From: Centroberyx gerrardi
Taxonomy: Eukaryota; Chordata; Actinopteri; Beryciformes; Berycidae
Assembly: GCF_048128805.1 (NCBI RefSeq)
Contig: NC_135998.1
Location: forward strand, 26,127,396-26,191,395
Direction of reading: 5' to 3'
Length of the DNA: 64,000 nucleotides
A program made the translations under genes and the position numbers. The notes under the pieces were generated by a model, which saw only the letters and a list, made by a program, of their open reading frames with translations, was not told the DNA's origin and made no database searches. This document shows, in pieces, positions 1-11,974 of this stretch (positions are counted from its first letter, which is position 1; every line of letters begins with the position of its first letter).

Positions 1-147
1 CTCTGCATATACATCCATATTAATATCTCAATGTAAAACAGATGTGTGTAGGTGCTCAAAAATAAACAGCACCATAGTAATCAACGACAAACCTCACAAG
101 GCCTTGTTGATTTATGTCAGCCAGCAAACTTAGTGCTTTGTGTTTTC

Positions 148-190
148 TGTGTGTGTGTGTGTGTGTGCGTGTGTCCGTGTGTGTGTGTGT
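148..190. repeat. (GT)n microsatellite, interrupted
   Basis: An interrupted GT dinucleotide tract inside the jmy intron. The TH-rich minus-strand open frame across it is an artefact of the repeat. Confidence 0.9.
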
Positions 191-697
191 CTGCACGTGA
201 GACACGAGAACAGGGAGGAGTTTTGGGGTGAAATGAAAAGAGTGAGTGGGGGAGGAGAAACGGAGTGAGGGCGTCAGAGACCAGAATGAAAAGTCTGAGG
301 GGAAAGATCACTTTAGGATTGAGGGAAGTCAGCAGAGAAGGAAAAATAGAAAGATAAAGGCAAGGATTTCACTCAGTCCCTGTGTTGGCCATGATCTCAT
401 TGCTTAGGTATCCTTCAACAGAGGGGATATTCAGCCTCCACGCCAAGTACAGTATTTCGGTTAAAAGGGAGTGCATTGTTATGCTCTCAAACAGTGGAAA
501 TGACTCAGAGGTGATGACGGTCAAATTTCAACTTAGTGACACACATAAACACTTTATTTCAACACTGTATTTTTCTGTTTGCTGACAATATACATCTCTT
601 TCTGTATTATGCTCCGTTTTGCCATGAGGTGTTTTTTCTTAGAACCTACATGAAACAGCTGGGCCTATATGTGACGAGAGATGAAGAGAAGAGCCTA

Positions 698-1230
698 CAG
701 CAAGGTCCAAAATTAACACCCACCAAGCACCAAATGGCTGTAAAATTTGTCTTTGGCAGATCAATCAGATCAGTCAGGTCACCCACCACACTGGCTGGTA
801 ACTTTGAGATGAAAATATACAGTCAGTCGGTTATATACAGTTTTTAGTCTTTGCCTGTTCTCAAACTTTGTCCCTGCTGACCACCGTACACTCTCTCTGA
901 TAGATTTGATTGCAAAAAACAAATCAAAGTGGTAAAATCTAAACTTCTGAAAACTTTTATCTCCTGTTTCTCTACTGTCGGGATCGTTAAGAAGCTTAAC
1001 ATTTGTTGAAGCTTAACCCATGTGGCGACACACAAGATGTGAGGCCACAAAAAGCAAAAAAAACATTAAGGCAAAGAAAAAAAAATCCATTGTGTAAATG
1101 AGTGAGCAAGTTTTAAATTAAACCTCTAATCTGCTCTTATCTTTGTATTAAATAGTACAGTATCTGATTCTACATGCAAAATAGCACTGAAAATGGGTAG
1201 GACACATATTTCTGTGAAAAATCTATTATT
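698..1230. repeat. Interspersed repeat, copy A (pair with 59061-59640)
   Basis: It shares several segments, in the same order, with 59061-59640. These are a start reading GGTCCRAAATTAA, the phrase CACACTGGCTGGTAACT, the phrase TTTGCCTGTTCTCAAACTTTG, and an end with ACATATTTCTGTGAAAAAT. Two diverged copies about 58 kb apart, both in introns, point to a dispersed transposon-derived family. No terminal repeats or coding capacity are evident. Confidence 0.7.
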
Positions 1231-2299
1231 TTGGCCAGTAAAAGTTTACCAGCCTTTGGCAGACAAGCTGAAAAGTTACTTTTGGACACTGGCCTACAGT
1301 ATAAGGATAAAATACTAGAACACCAGCAATGTATGAAATTATGTAATGAAAGAAAAAGATATCATCTCTAGTTATATCAGCTCTATCATCTCTAATCTGT
1401 CACCTGGCAAACCCCTCCCCCTCTCAGTTGTCACTTCCTGGTGTTAGTCTCAGACACTCAATCCATGACCTAATCCCTGCCTCATGAATAATACACTATT
1501 GCTTCTGCAGACAGCATAGCACCATTCATTTGTCACTCCACATATTCCTCTGGGGTGCAACAGAGACAGTGAGACAGGGGGAGAAAGACAGAGGCCAAGA
1601 GATAGCTAGGGTGATTGAGACACACTAATGTTGTACACCTAAATATTGATTTTTGTGCTAATACCAGCCCAAGTATCACAATAATATCACAGCAATAATT
1701 CAGTTGCATGGCTGCACTGAGACACAGTCCACTGAGTGCAAAATAAGAGCATAATGTTTTGTCATTGTTATGAAGTGTGTTGATGAATAAGTGAGACTGA
1801 ACAGAAGTGGCCAGCTAAATGTGTCTGTAAATAAATAAATTATGAAATGACGCACAAGGACATAGTAGCAGTTTTAGAAAAACTCCTTTCTCAAATCAGA
1901 TACTGACTTGCTTTATAGTATCAGTCTTCTGTGCAACATTTTGATACAAAGAGGGAGGGGAAGAGGAGTTCATGAGTGACTCAGTCCTCTCTTTACACCT
2001 CTCTGGTCAACAGCTGTTGGTGACAAAACACAGAGGTGTCAGACTCACACTGAAATAGACGTGACACCAGTTCCCACGGTAAAGGGCTGGGATTACTACA
2101 GATACACACCCCATGATGGCCCTTATCTCATAAGGTTAAAATAGCCATTTAAGGCCTTTGTGAGTGCCGTAGCACCAGATGTTAGGCACTACTAGTTTAT
2201 TAGGCAGCCTTGGAGTATTGGATTACTATAACACCACTTAAGCACTAAAAGGCTACTAATGAAAAGGTTAGGTTGGTGATAACCACATTATGATGACCA

Positions 2300-2560
2300 G
2301 CGGATTTTTTGACAATCTATCGATTAATCGATTAATCATTTAGCCTATAAAATGTCAAAAATAATGACAAATGCCTATCACAAGTTACCAGAGCCCAAAG
2401 TGAAGTCTTAAAATTGCTTACTTAGTCTGACCAGCAGCCAAAAAACCTCCAAAATATTCATTTTATAATCATATGAAACGGACAAAAACAAGCAAATCTT
2501 AGCATTTGTGAAGCTGTAACCAGCAAAAAAATTGTATTTGTACTTAAATCAAATTACACA
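2300..2560. repeat. Probable hAT-type non-autonomous element fragment
   Basis: It begins with TCGATTAATCGATTAATCATTTAG, followed by the phrases AAAATGTCAAAAATAATGAC and TCACAAGTTACCAGAGCCCA. These are typical of a very common teleost hAT-like family. The termini are not recognisable, so this is a fragment. Confidence 0.55.
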
Positions 2561-4236
2561 CCAAATTCTGATTTTCCTCTACACAAAGCAGACTGCTTCA
2601 CACTTCAATTCCTTTCATGATATTTACATCCTTTAAAACTGACAGTTAACATCTTGTCTTTCTTGTTTCTCATCCAAGCATCCTGGTAACCCATTTATGA
2701 GTAGTATGTTACTATCCGAGCCTGCTGCCACCTAATTTGCATTTTATGTTTTGTGACATTTCGCAATTTTGCGTAAAATTCACTTGACAATTGGATGTAA
2801 ACTAGTCTTAGGGGACCACCATGACAACAGTTGCCATGTAATAACGCAGCCTATGTGAAACAGTAACTAGAGCTCACTATGGTACACAACTATCTGAAAC
2901 ATGTCACAGAAACCACATTTTTTATTCATGGCTGCCCTCTGACCTTCCAGGCAACAGGACACCCACACTGCACTGCTCTGAAATGCAATAGGGCTGCCCC
3001 ACAATACACCATTCATCAAATACTTAACGCCCTTTGTTGCTGACATTCATTCAGGTGATCATTCATTCACCTATTCGTCTGCTCTCCATTCACTGGTTCA
3101 TTTGACATGCTCAGATGTCTACAGTTTGATACATAGAGTGGAACAGACAGCATTTGCTGAAAACTGCAGCTATGTGAATTTTCAACTTAAAAGTCAGCCT
3201 GTGCAATCTCTGAGTGATTATAACAACCGTGAAATACCACACAAGAGTCTGCAGAGTTACACAAAAACACACATAAAATCCTAACCACACAATCCATCTA
3301 GATATTTTTGTGTACAATAGTTTCCATGTACAATCCTACTGTCTGTCTTCTTATACTCAACTCTAGTTGACCAGTTATACCAATCTATAGGCTAACCATC
3401 AAGCACATTTCTGAAAGCTTACAGCACTGTGATGACAGGTTTGCTTTACAACAAAAGCTTCACACATGTAGTGTGTATTCACACTTGCAGATGAAGATAG
3501 AATGGGCTGTAATTCTAGGAAGCAACTGATAGCTGGCTGCCCTAGTCTCTTTTCACCTCAACTAACTCACAACATCAACATCAAGCAGGATGCAAACTAT
3601 ATGTAAATCAGTATCCCGTCTCCTCATTCCCTGGTCCCTCTCTTTCCCTTTCTTAACAATGGAGAATCTCAATTACACTACACACTGCCACGTCTGCTGA
3701 CTCATCAATTTTAGGGAAACCAACAGCCTATGCCTGCATGGAGAAGTTATTTGCATACAGCTTTGTTTTCAGCTGTTGGATTGCCCTGAGGGGAGCAGGT
3801 GGTTGAGCAGGAAACTTGGGCATCAGACAGAGTTAAGACTCTCAACAGGCTCCCTAAACCATGACAGAAAATAGCAAAAGGTTTGGGGGGGAACAGGGGT
3901 CTGGTGTGGTGGTGTTGATGGTTACCGCAAGTCTTAGGGAAGGAATAGACCTCAAGTCTTCAGGTAAAACTGAGTTGAATACTCCAACAGTTTCTTCTGA
4001 AAAAAAGTGACATTCCTTTAACACTACGTTTAAGGCTCAGTTTCACCTTATGCCATGCATTCACAGTAAAAGGAGCTCATCAAACATCCAACAATTTGTT
4101 TTAGTGGACTAATAGGTAGTAATAGGTGGTAATAGTAGGTTTTTGACAGCTAGAAGGCTGCATAGAGGGGAGGCAGATCCCTAGCACCGGTTTTACAACA
4201 CTTTCCAGAGATTATCTAGTTAGTATAGATCTCTAT

Positions 4237-4662
4237 TAGGGCTGCAGCTATCGATTATTTTAGTAATCGAGTATTCTACCGATTATTCCATCGATTAATC
4301 GAGTAATCGGATAAGAAATACTTTTGCTTTATTAAAGAGCAATAGTAAATATACAAAAGAGAAAAGCTGTCCGCACGAAGCTGTCCATACGACGCTGTGA
4401 TTTACTGAAAACGAGGTGAAATAATTATTATTATTGATATTTATTACTAGGCCTAAATATCATACAAGTTCATAAGACTGGCTAATGTACATTTATTTAC
4501 TATGTTGAAGGGTTGCCCTACACCTGCTGACCCTACTCACTGCAATCAAACTAAACTGAATATACCTGCTGTATTGGACTGGTGCATTTTAGGCTCCAAT
4601 TGCTACTTACACCACCTGATATTTTGCTTTCTGGGGTATTTTATGCATCACTGTGAGGGGAG

Positions 4663-4711
<49 letters not shown>

Positions 4712-5540
4712 GTGTGTATGTGTGTGCGTGTGTGTGTATGTGTGTGTGACTATCATAATAATAACATGAATGAAGCTCAGGCTTTCACAAATTGACTGCA
4801 GCATTTTATTTTCTGTGGTTATTTTCTTGAGCAAAACTTAGCTAACTTAGGGACATCATAACTAGCCACCATATTGATTTACGTTCTTAACTAGCCATTA
4901 CATATAGCCATAATTAACGTGCATTCTTTACTAGCCTTCATCTCATCCCGTTTTAATATTAAGTGCTGACTCCGCCCACCCGGGCCAGTTTCGGCGTACG
5001 CCGGTAGCAATTACAAGTGGACCATATCCTACAGTCCCTGCTCTCAGCGGAGGGAGGGAGCTACGCTGTGTGTGGGAAGCGCTGTGACCATCAGACCTCT
5101 CTGGATTAGACAAGCAAGTAGAGAAAACCGGCATCAGCCGAACCAATTTATTGCCAAATGCTTTGGGATTCAACACATTAACATTGCTTCCCATGGTCAG
5201 AAAAAGTCGGCAGATTTGTCGCTAGTCGCTTTTGAGAAATAAAGTCGCCAGGGGGGTCTGAAAAGTCGCTAAGTCTAGCGACAAAGTCGCCAAGTTGGCA
5301 ACACTGGATCCGAAACTTTGGACACTTTCTGTCGTTTTCTCTGGCCTGTCTCTTCTCTTCGCCCCTCGCTATTTTCTCTCTCTTTCTCCAGCGCGTTGTG
5401 CAACAGTAATAATCATCCGTGCGAAACACTGAGTGTGTATATAGTTATATGGATTAAACGAAGCTTCGATGCCAAGAATTTGCATGATGATTTTTAGTAA
5501 TCGAGTTACTCGAGTTTCTCGAGGAATCGTTTCAGCCCTA
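4237..5540. mobile_element. Non-autonomous hAT-type DNA transposon with 8-bp target duplication
   Basis: The element starts TAGGGCTGCAGC at 4237 and ends TTTCAGCCCTA at 5540. It is flanked on both sides by the identical 8-bp sequence ATCTCTAT (4229-4236 and 5541-5548), the target-site duplication length of hAT transposons. The subterminal regions are rich in TCGATTA/TAATCGAG motifs in inverted orientation. At 1304 bp with no transposase-like frame it must be mobilised in trans. A GT microsatellite at 4665-4748 lies inside it. The perfect duplication makes this the best-defined insertion in the window. Confidence 0.9.
4665..4748. repeat. (GT)n microsatellite inside the hAT element
   Basis: About 84 bp of GT repeat with a few GC and TA interruptions. 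The open frames on both strands here are purely repeat-derived. Confidence 0.95.
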
Positions 5541-8015
5541 ATCTCTATTACATCTTTCTCTACAGCACTGGCAGGATTGTTAATCTAGTCCACATGCCAA
5601 TGACTCAAAACGGGGAGCAAAATTAAATAATAGTCTCAGGACCAAGGCAGCCAGTGGCCAACCAGTTTTTGAGCCTGGCTATCCATAATTTGTAGACAGC
5701 AAGCAATAAATTCTATTTTTGTCTGTATTGTGTTATTGTAGTAGAAGTTGTAAAAGTTTTATTATACTTCATATTGGTATCAAAATTCAAAGATTCTAGT
5801 ATCATGACAACGCACAAAATTCTAATATCATGGCAACACTGAATTACAGAAGAGGCAGAGAAGCTTAATTCCCATTTTAGCTACCTAAAATTGGCTTCCA
5901 GTTTAATATTTATTTTAATAACTTACTAATTGCTTTTAAGTCAATAAATTGCTTGGTCTCAGCCAATATCATGAAACTGTTGCTTCCTTAAGTGAAGAGG
6001 TCTAGTCCCACATCTGCAGACAAAGTTCTTTTAACAGTTCCAAAGTCTAGATAAAAACAAAAAGTGATTGAGTATTTTAGACCCAGGTCACTATTTTTTT
6101 TTGCAACAACACACTTGGGGAAACACAGTCAGCAAACTATCTACTTTTAGCATACAAATAGAAACTCACTTTTCTAAACTTGCATTTGACTTATATTTAT
6201 TGCTGTCCTTATGCTATTGCTATACAAGTTTTATTAATCAAGTCGAATATGGGTCTTGATTAAACCAGCAGTTCAACTCTTATTAGCACTCTTATTATAG
6301 CAAATTTTACAGCACTTCCTTCATACACACTCAGAGAAACACATCCACAGTCATCCGTATAGGTTACTGGCACCATGCTGGGTAGACAAGCATGCTGGGT
6401 AAGGAATGTAGTTTAGAGGAAGGCAAGAAACCAGTGAGGGTGAAACCAGTGAGAGACAGGGAGAGGCAGGTACAGAGACAAAGATAGACAGAGACCGCAT
6501 GTATCAAGTTGGATAGCAAGTAATACTGCAAAACATCCAAATATAGCCATAGACCAGCATAGGCTACCAGGGTTTGATAATAAGGATTCCCCAAGGGCCC
6601 GAGGCCAATGACACTTTGACTTGGGCCAGTTGCTTGGTCAGTCAGTGGCCCAATTGGACCAGTGCCAAAAAAGTTCTGGTCTTACTATTTCTCACCCGGG
6701 GATAAGCCTATTATCTTTGCCTCTCTTCTCTGCCATTGGCCCACTTTCCTCTTGGTTGTGCTTTTTCTGATCAGCTAGCTTGGACACCACCTCCAGCAAA
6801 GCTGTGTGGAGTGGACACATGTAGCAGCTACTTCCAAAAACAAAGGAAAAAGCAAAAGGCTGTTTCTTTTGCATTGGAAGCAACCTTGGGTTGAGAATGC
6901 TAAATCAATCATATTGTGCCGTTTATCAGTAATTTCCAAGTAAAGTGGACTGGGCTTTTCAAAAACATCTACAAACATCTACATTACAGCACACACTCAG
7001 CGACCTGTATGTTGGCAAAGCAGGAAGTTAACATTCCCTCATCAGGTCCGATTAAGATGGATGAATGGAGAAACTCCATGAATTACCATTCTGATTTTCT
7101 TGTTTTATTGGTTGTTGTTTTGTTTTTGCCATGTTACTGCTGTTTGCATTTACAGAAATGTTTCTACCAGCTGGTTATGAGGGCATATTAACATTTTTAG
7201 TTGGTAAAAATCATGCATTTCAACTATTTACTTTTTGTTGTTTATTTTTCAGGCATTTTGCTGATGTATTTCATGTGCTGTCATTTTATATTTGATAGCA
7301 CTAAATTACTTAAATGTATGAGAAATCAGTTATCATTTTTGCCTGCTGGGCGGGTGAAATATAAGGGGCAAGTGGAACTCTCTATTGACCTGACCAGGGA
7401 AGTAAAAAAATTCTTAACACTGAACCCTGTACCATACATGAGACAGTAGAGATTAGGCTGCAGATTGCTTCCCTTTTCAAGGCTCTAATGAAGCAAAAAA
7501 CCACAAGGATGAGGTGGAGAAAGTGTGGAAAACAGAGGAGAGCGTGCTGAGCCTGCAGAATTACTAAGTGGTTTAGTGGCTGCTGTAATAATACTTATGC
7601 TGGTTGTTAAGCCGCTCTGGGCGGGGAAAAAGCCTCTCTTGCTGATCCTCTGCTCTGTTTGGCCCTCCTCAGCCCCCAGATGTAGAGCTACAGTGTGGCA
7701 TAGACTGGCTACTACACCATCCGCACCGTCCAGTTAGCCTCAGCAACTAATGCTAATGTCATTACAGAGGACTTAGGAGTGTAGGCTCCATAGAGGATAT
7801 TAGAGTGCAGTGGTTTAGGGCGTATTTCCCAGCACTAACCATGGCTTTTAAAACAGACAAACCACACAAATAACCCAACTGTTACAGTACGCTACAGTTA
7901 AGGTGAGGCAGCCTGACAGAGGTCAAAGTGTGTTCTGGGACAGAGCAGTTAGCCAGCTAGAGTGAGATCTAAAACCTACTTAAATCAAGCCCTAAAGCAG
8001 ATGGTAGTTTACATT

Positions 8016-8056
8016 TGTGTGTGTTTGTGTGTGTGTGTGTGTCTGTCTGTGTGTGT
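8016..8056. repeat. (GT)n microsatellite next to jmy exon 2 donor
   Basis: An interrupted GT tract ending about 4 bp before the last base of jmy exon 2. On the minus strand it places an AC-rich tract immediately downstream of the 5' splice site. Confidence 0.9.
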
Positions 8057-8059
8057 TAC

Positions 8060-8233
8060 CTTGATCTGCTGCCTGCGCAACATGGCCAGTTCCCTCATGT
8101 CCCTGAAAGGCTGAAGCAGGTAGTGGTAGAGCTGAGTGGTGGCCTCCAGCAGTTCTTCGTAGGCCTCGTCCTCCTCTGGGTAGACCTCCAGCAGCTCTAC
8201 CATGCTGTCCATGGCACGGTGCTTCTCCAACAC
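8060..8233 (-). CDS. jmy: JMY (junction-mediating and regulatory protein), coding exon 2
   Basis: The 174-bp exon keeps phase 0 at both ends (58 codons). On the minus strand it is preceded by a pyrimidine-rich acceptor ending CTTCTCCAG and followed by the donor AAG|GTAACA. The translation starts VLEKHRAMDSMVELLEVYP and includes LQPFRDMRELAMLRRQQIK, which I recognise as the region of JMY following the N-terminal domain. It joins in frame to exon 1, whose last residues are RAKRRLQE. JMY is an actin nucleation-promoting factor and p53 cofactor. Its WH2/CA actin-binding end and the long coiled coil are encoded beyond the left edge. The family assignment is by recognition and was not checked by a search. 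Confidence 0.9.
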
Positions 8234-8613
8234 CTGGAGAAGTACACACACAAAAAGATACAGCTTAGATTTGGTGCAGTCATAGGCCTGCAGGATGTAA
8301 AATATTCCATTTCAAGGTCAAATACTTCATGCCGGGAAGGAAATTTACCCAAATAAATAGTCATAACAAAACGACACATTTTCAATATGCTACAAGAAAA
8401 TATTATCAGGCATACAAGGAAATAGTCTAGTTTGATTCAGTTAGTTATATAAAAGAATGTAGGTGTCATGCTAATATTGCTGATTCATTGGCAAAACTGG
8501 ATGTCAGTGATGAACTAATTCATAATTGCAATGAGGCCTGAACAAAGCTCTTTCAAAGCTTAAGGAAAAAAAAGTAAGCCTAATTTATCATAGGCAAGGT
8601 AAAATGAGCAAGA

Positions 8614-8679
8614 GTGTGTGTGTGTGTGAGTATGCGCACGTGTGAGTGAATGCGCACGTGTGTGGTGTGTGTGTGTGTG
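8614..8679. repeat. (GT)n microsatellite, interrupted
   Basis: A GT-rich tract with the internal repeated motif TGCGCACGTGTG. Confidence 0.85.
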
Positions 8680-10389
8680 GTCAGGAATGATACCATAAAA
8701 TACGTTCTTTCAATGTTGTACAATGGGAATAAATTGCCGCCAACTGTTGCTGATGCATACCATATGTCCAGCTATCCACAGACTGTGCATTGTTCCTGAG
8801 ATAAACGCTATCAAAACAGCTATTGTACACACAAACACGATTCATCTCCCAGCTCTCAGGAACCAGTAGCTCCAATTCATACAGTACAATACTTCTCCTT
8901 CAGTTCTGCCTTGGATAATATTGAAATGTACCACCATCCAATCTTAGTCCAAAGCGGTGAATAAAGTGCTCTTCTTTCTGCAAAGAGAGCTACAGATATG
9001 AATAGTGACTCTTATATTAACTCCAGGCTGGTTTTCCATAGCCCTCCACTTTGGGGACTGGGGTAGACACTGCTCGATTCAGCTCTAACACTGCTCCTAC
9101 TGTTTACCTTGGCCCTGTGTCTCCCTGGTAACCACTGGCCAACCTTGCACCGACTCCCTACCCCTGCAGCTGCTTCTAGCCTGGGAAACCCCTAGGCTCA
9201 ATGATCGGACTCCTGCCTGGACATAGGAGGTATGCAAAATTGTTTGTGAGTTATTTCAAATCATAGCTGTCAAACTTTGATTCAAACAGAGTTCCCTAAA
9301 CCATTATTTAACTGATACAAGGACTGGAGAATTACTTTCCACATGCTGCACAGTGTAACAATAAATTATGGACATTGGACTGACATCATTTCCTTTTACT
9401 AACCCTCTAGCAACATTCTCAGTTCCTGGTATAATTCTTTTTACATAGTTAGGTCTATTGTTTGCTGAGTGAGCCGTTTCCAGCCAGAAGGCCCAGACGT
9501 CCCTTTAGCCTGACTGTTACAGTGTGGTATCTGAGCTGCCGAGCAGGTAGTTTTAGGCCAACAGGGCTAGCTGTCCCATAGGTTATTGTTGATATTGTTG
9601 GGTGATATGTTGGAGACCATGTGTGAGTCTCAGTGTATTTGCAGGGTCAGCGTAGTGTAGATGTAGTGCGGTTTTGGGATGCCAGAATTTACCGCTGAGA
9701 CTTCTAAAAGGTACAGGCGCCGAATTCAACGAACACATTCCATGGAAGCTGCCAATTTGATAATCCCAAAGACATTCCTGCTCTCACCACATCAGTTTCT
9801 GTGTATTGGTTAATCAAACCTTAAATGATATACTAAATAGCTGATTCAGACGTGTTTTTACCAACTTAGGAACTTTCCAAAGATGAGATCAGCTTGGTTT
9901 AACAACACTGAGGAGACTCTACCTGTCTTAATCAACAACCCATGGCACATCTCAAAATAGCACATAAATGTCGCTGTCAGCTTATTAATGAAGACTAAAT
10001 GCACATCATGGGACCAAATTACACATATTTTAGCTTATCTACCCTAGCCTAGGTCTGGCTCAAAATTATAGCTAAAGTTATCTTTTAACCACTTAAGAGC
10101 CCTCCTGGCCATCCAAAAGTCTGGGCTAAAGACAAAAAGCTATCGAGACTGAGATCCAGGCCCCTAGACCTTGTCATCTCTTAATCACCTCTTATTAATA
10201 CACATTTTTACAGACATATTATTTGTTTAAACCCCTTTTATTGTTGTACTTTCCTGTGTCATTCTTTTAGAACTCCGTTTTTAATTCCTGTGTGTCATCT
10301 TTCTTGTGTTTATCTGAATGGCTTTTAGTGCTTTTAGTGTTTATTAGTGCTTCATTTAGTCTTATACCTGGCCTTGAAAGTTAGATGTT

Positions 10390-10740
10390 GCACTTTTTTT
10401 TTTTTGGCCCTTTTCCCTATTTTCTCCCAATTTTGTCGTTGCCAATTCCCGATGTGCTCCATCCCCGTCGTTGCGCGACCCCCTGTCAGCCGGGGAGGGT
10501 GTAGACTATCACGTGTCTCCTCCAACACACATGGAGTCGCCAGCCGCTTCTTCTCATCTGACAGTGAGGAGTTTTTCCAGGAGAGCATAACGCGTACAAC
10601 GGTTCATGCTATCTCCCCGAGATCCACCCCCCAAACAGATGCCCTAGCCAAGCAGTAGGTGTCGCTCCTGCAATGACGAGGACAGGTTCCCTCGCCAGCT
10701 TCCCACCCACAAACACTGCCGATTGTGTTGCGCCATCTTT
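10390..10740. repeat. Abundant teleost interspersed repeat
   Basis: A T-run is followed by ordered phrases I recognise from a family spread through many fish genomes: TTTCTCCCAATTTTGTCG, CCGGGGAGGGTGTAGACTA, GGAGTCGCCAGCCGCTTCTT, CTGACAGTGAGGAGTTT and CAGCTTCCCACCC. The block is GC-richer than its surroundings. The class (SINE or small DNA element) was not determined. Confidence 0.7.
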
Positions 10741-11949
10741 TAAACTTTTGTGGTGGAAAAAAATCATCACCAGCAAGGCTTTCTGTTTGCACACACAAAA
10801 AATAATGACACAGCAATATTGACCACCTGTGATTACTAAAACGTTGGCTGAACTATGAGGATGACTGCTACTTTGAATGTCATTGCTTCTCACTTTTCCA
10901 ACCAAATGGTATGATCTCATTAAAACATAATGATCATGTGGTAAATTTAGCAGTTAACAAGTTCACAAGGAGCACTCGAATGCGCCATGAGTGAGCAATT
11001 ACAGGACATTCCCACTGATAAGAGCTATGGCAGCTACCAACCTCAGGCACCTACAGTATGTCCGCTGTAGCCCTATCATCAGGTCTAACTCTTCCAGTTT
11101 GTCAGTGCTAAATCTGCCCAGTCTTGCTTGAGTACTTTTCTCTCTGCCTTTTAATTCAAGTGTCTGAGAGCAGGAACACGCCTTAACTGTGCTGTGAGCA
11201 GACAATCTTTAAAAGCCTACACCACCTCTGTTCTATCAGCTGAGAGCTATATTTAGGAGCTACAAAAAACAAAGCTTCCATTGCAAAATGAGTCTAGAGG
11301 GGAATCTCTCTGACAAAATTCTATGGCAAATTTGAACAAGCAAAAATAAAGTGCATTTCATGGGTAGTACTGAGTTTTTTGTTGAAAAGCCAACATCTAA
11401 AAATCAGCAGAACCCCAACTCACAGCTAGAAATGCATTTGACAATGTGGGTTTGTTCCCTAAGACGTTTATTTAATTCACCGTTTCTGAAATGTGGCCAG
11501 AATAATAATAAGAACAGAGTGATAAAGACAGAGAGGTACAGCTTGATATAAAGCTGCTTAAAGGCTGATATCTAGGCTACCTCTGTGTATGTGTAGGGCT
11601 GTACAAGAGGAATTATGGGTATTTGTAGCCAGCAGAGGCCATCTGAACAGGTACTGCACAAAATATTAGCCTACTACTTTTGGCTCAAAGAAAATGTATA
11701 GACAATTGACAGACATGATTGATGATAGGCAGGCTTCATGTTTTCTGTACACTAAACATGTAGGCTATTAGTGAGTAACACAGAGTAAAAAAGCCCTGCA
11801 TACCCCAGCATGAATCATGTAATGTGTAGCCTATAAATTAAGCTTAACTGAGACTAGTATTCCTGCTATGCCACTAAGCTATGGCAAGCTAATCCTACAG
11901 CTGCAATGGGAAGCTAACATGCATACTCACCATAACAAACACACTGTGT

Positions 11950-11974
11950 ACACACACACACACACACACACACA
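11950..11974. repeat. (CA)n microsatellite
   Basis: A pure CA tract of about 25 bp within jmy intron 1. Confidence 0.9.

Larger units (their letters stand above)
1..8059 (-). other. jmy intron 2 (partial), non-coding
   Basis: This is sequence downstream of jmy coding exon 2, which ends at 8060 with a GT donor on the minus strand. The next jmy exon is not visible, so the intron exceeds 8 kb. I find no coding exon here. It contains interspersed repeats (about 698-1230, 2300-2560 and 4237-5540) and GT microsatellites, annotated separately. The remaining stretches (1231-2300, 2560-4236 and 5541-8015) are AT-rich and show nothing I can name; 6595-6700 may be a further repeat fragment. Confidence 0.7.

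Noticed and set aside
7525..7737. Plus-strand 70-codon frame with a hydrophobic segment
   Set aside because: Isolated in a jmy intron, with no splice context or similarity that I recognise.
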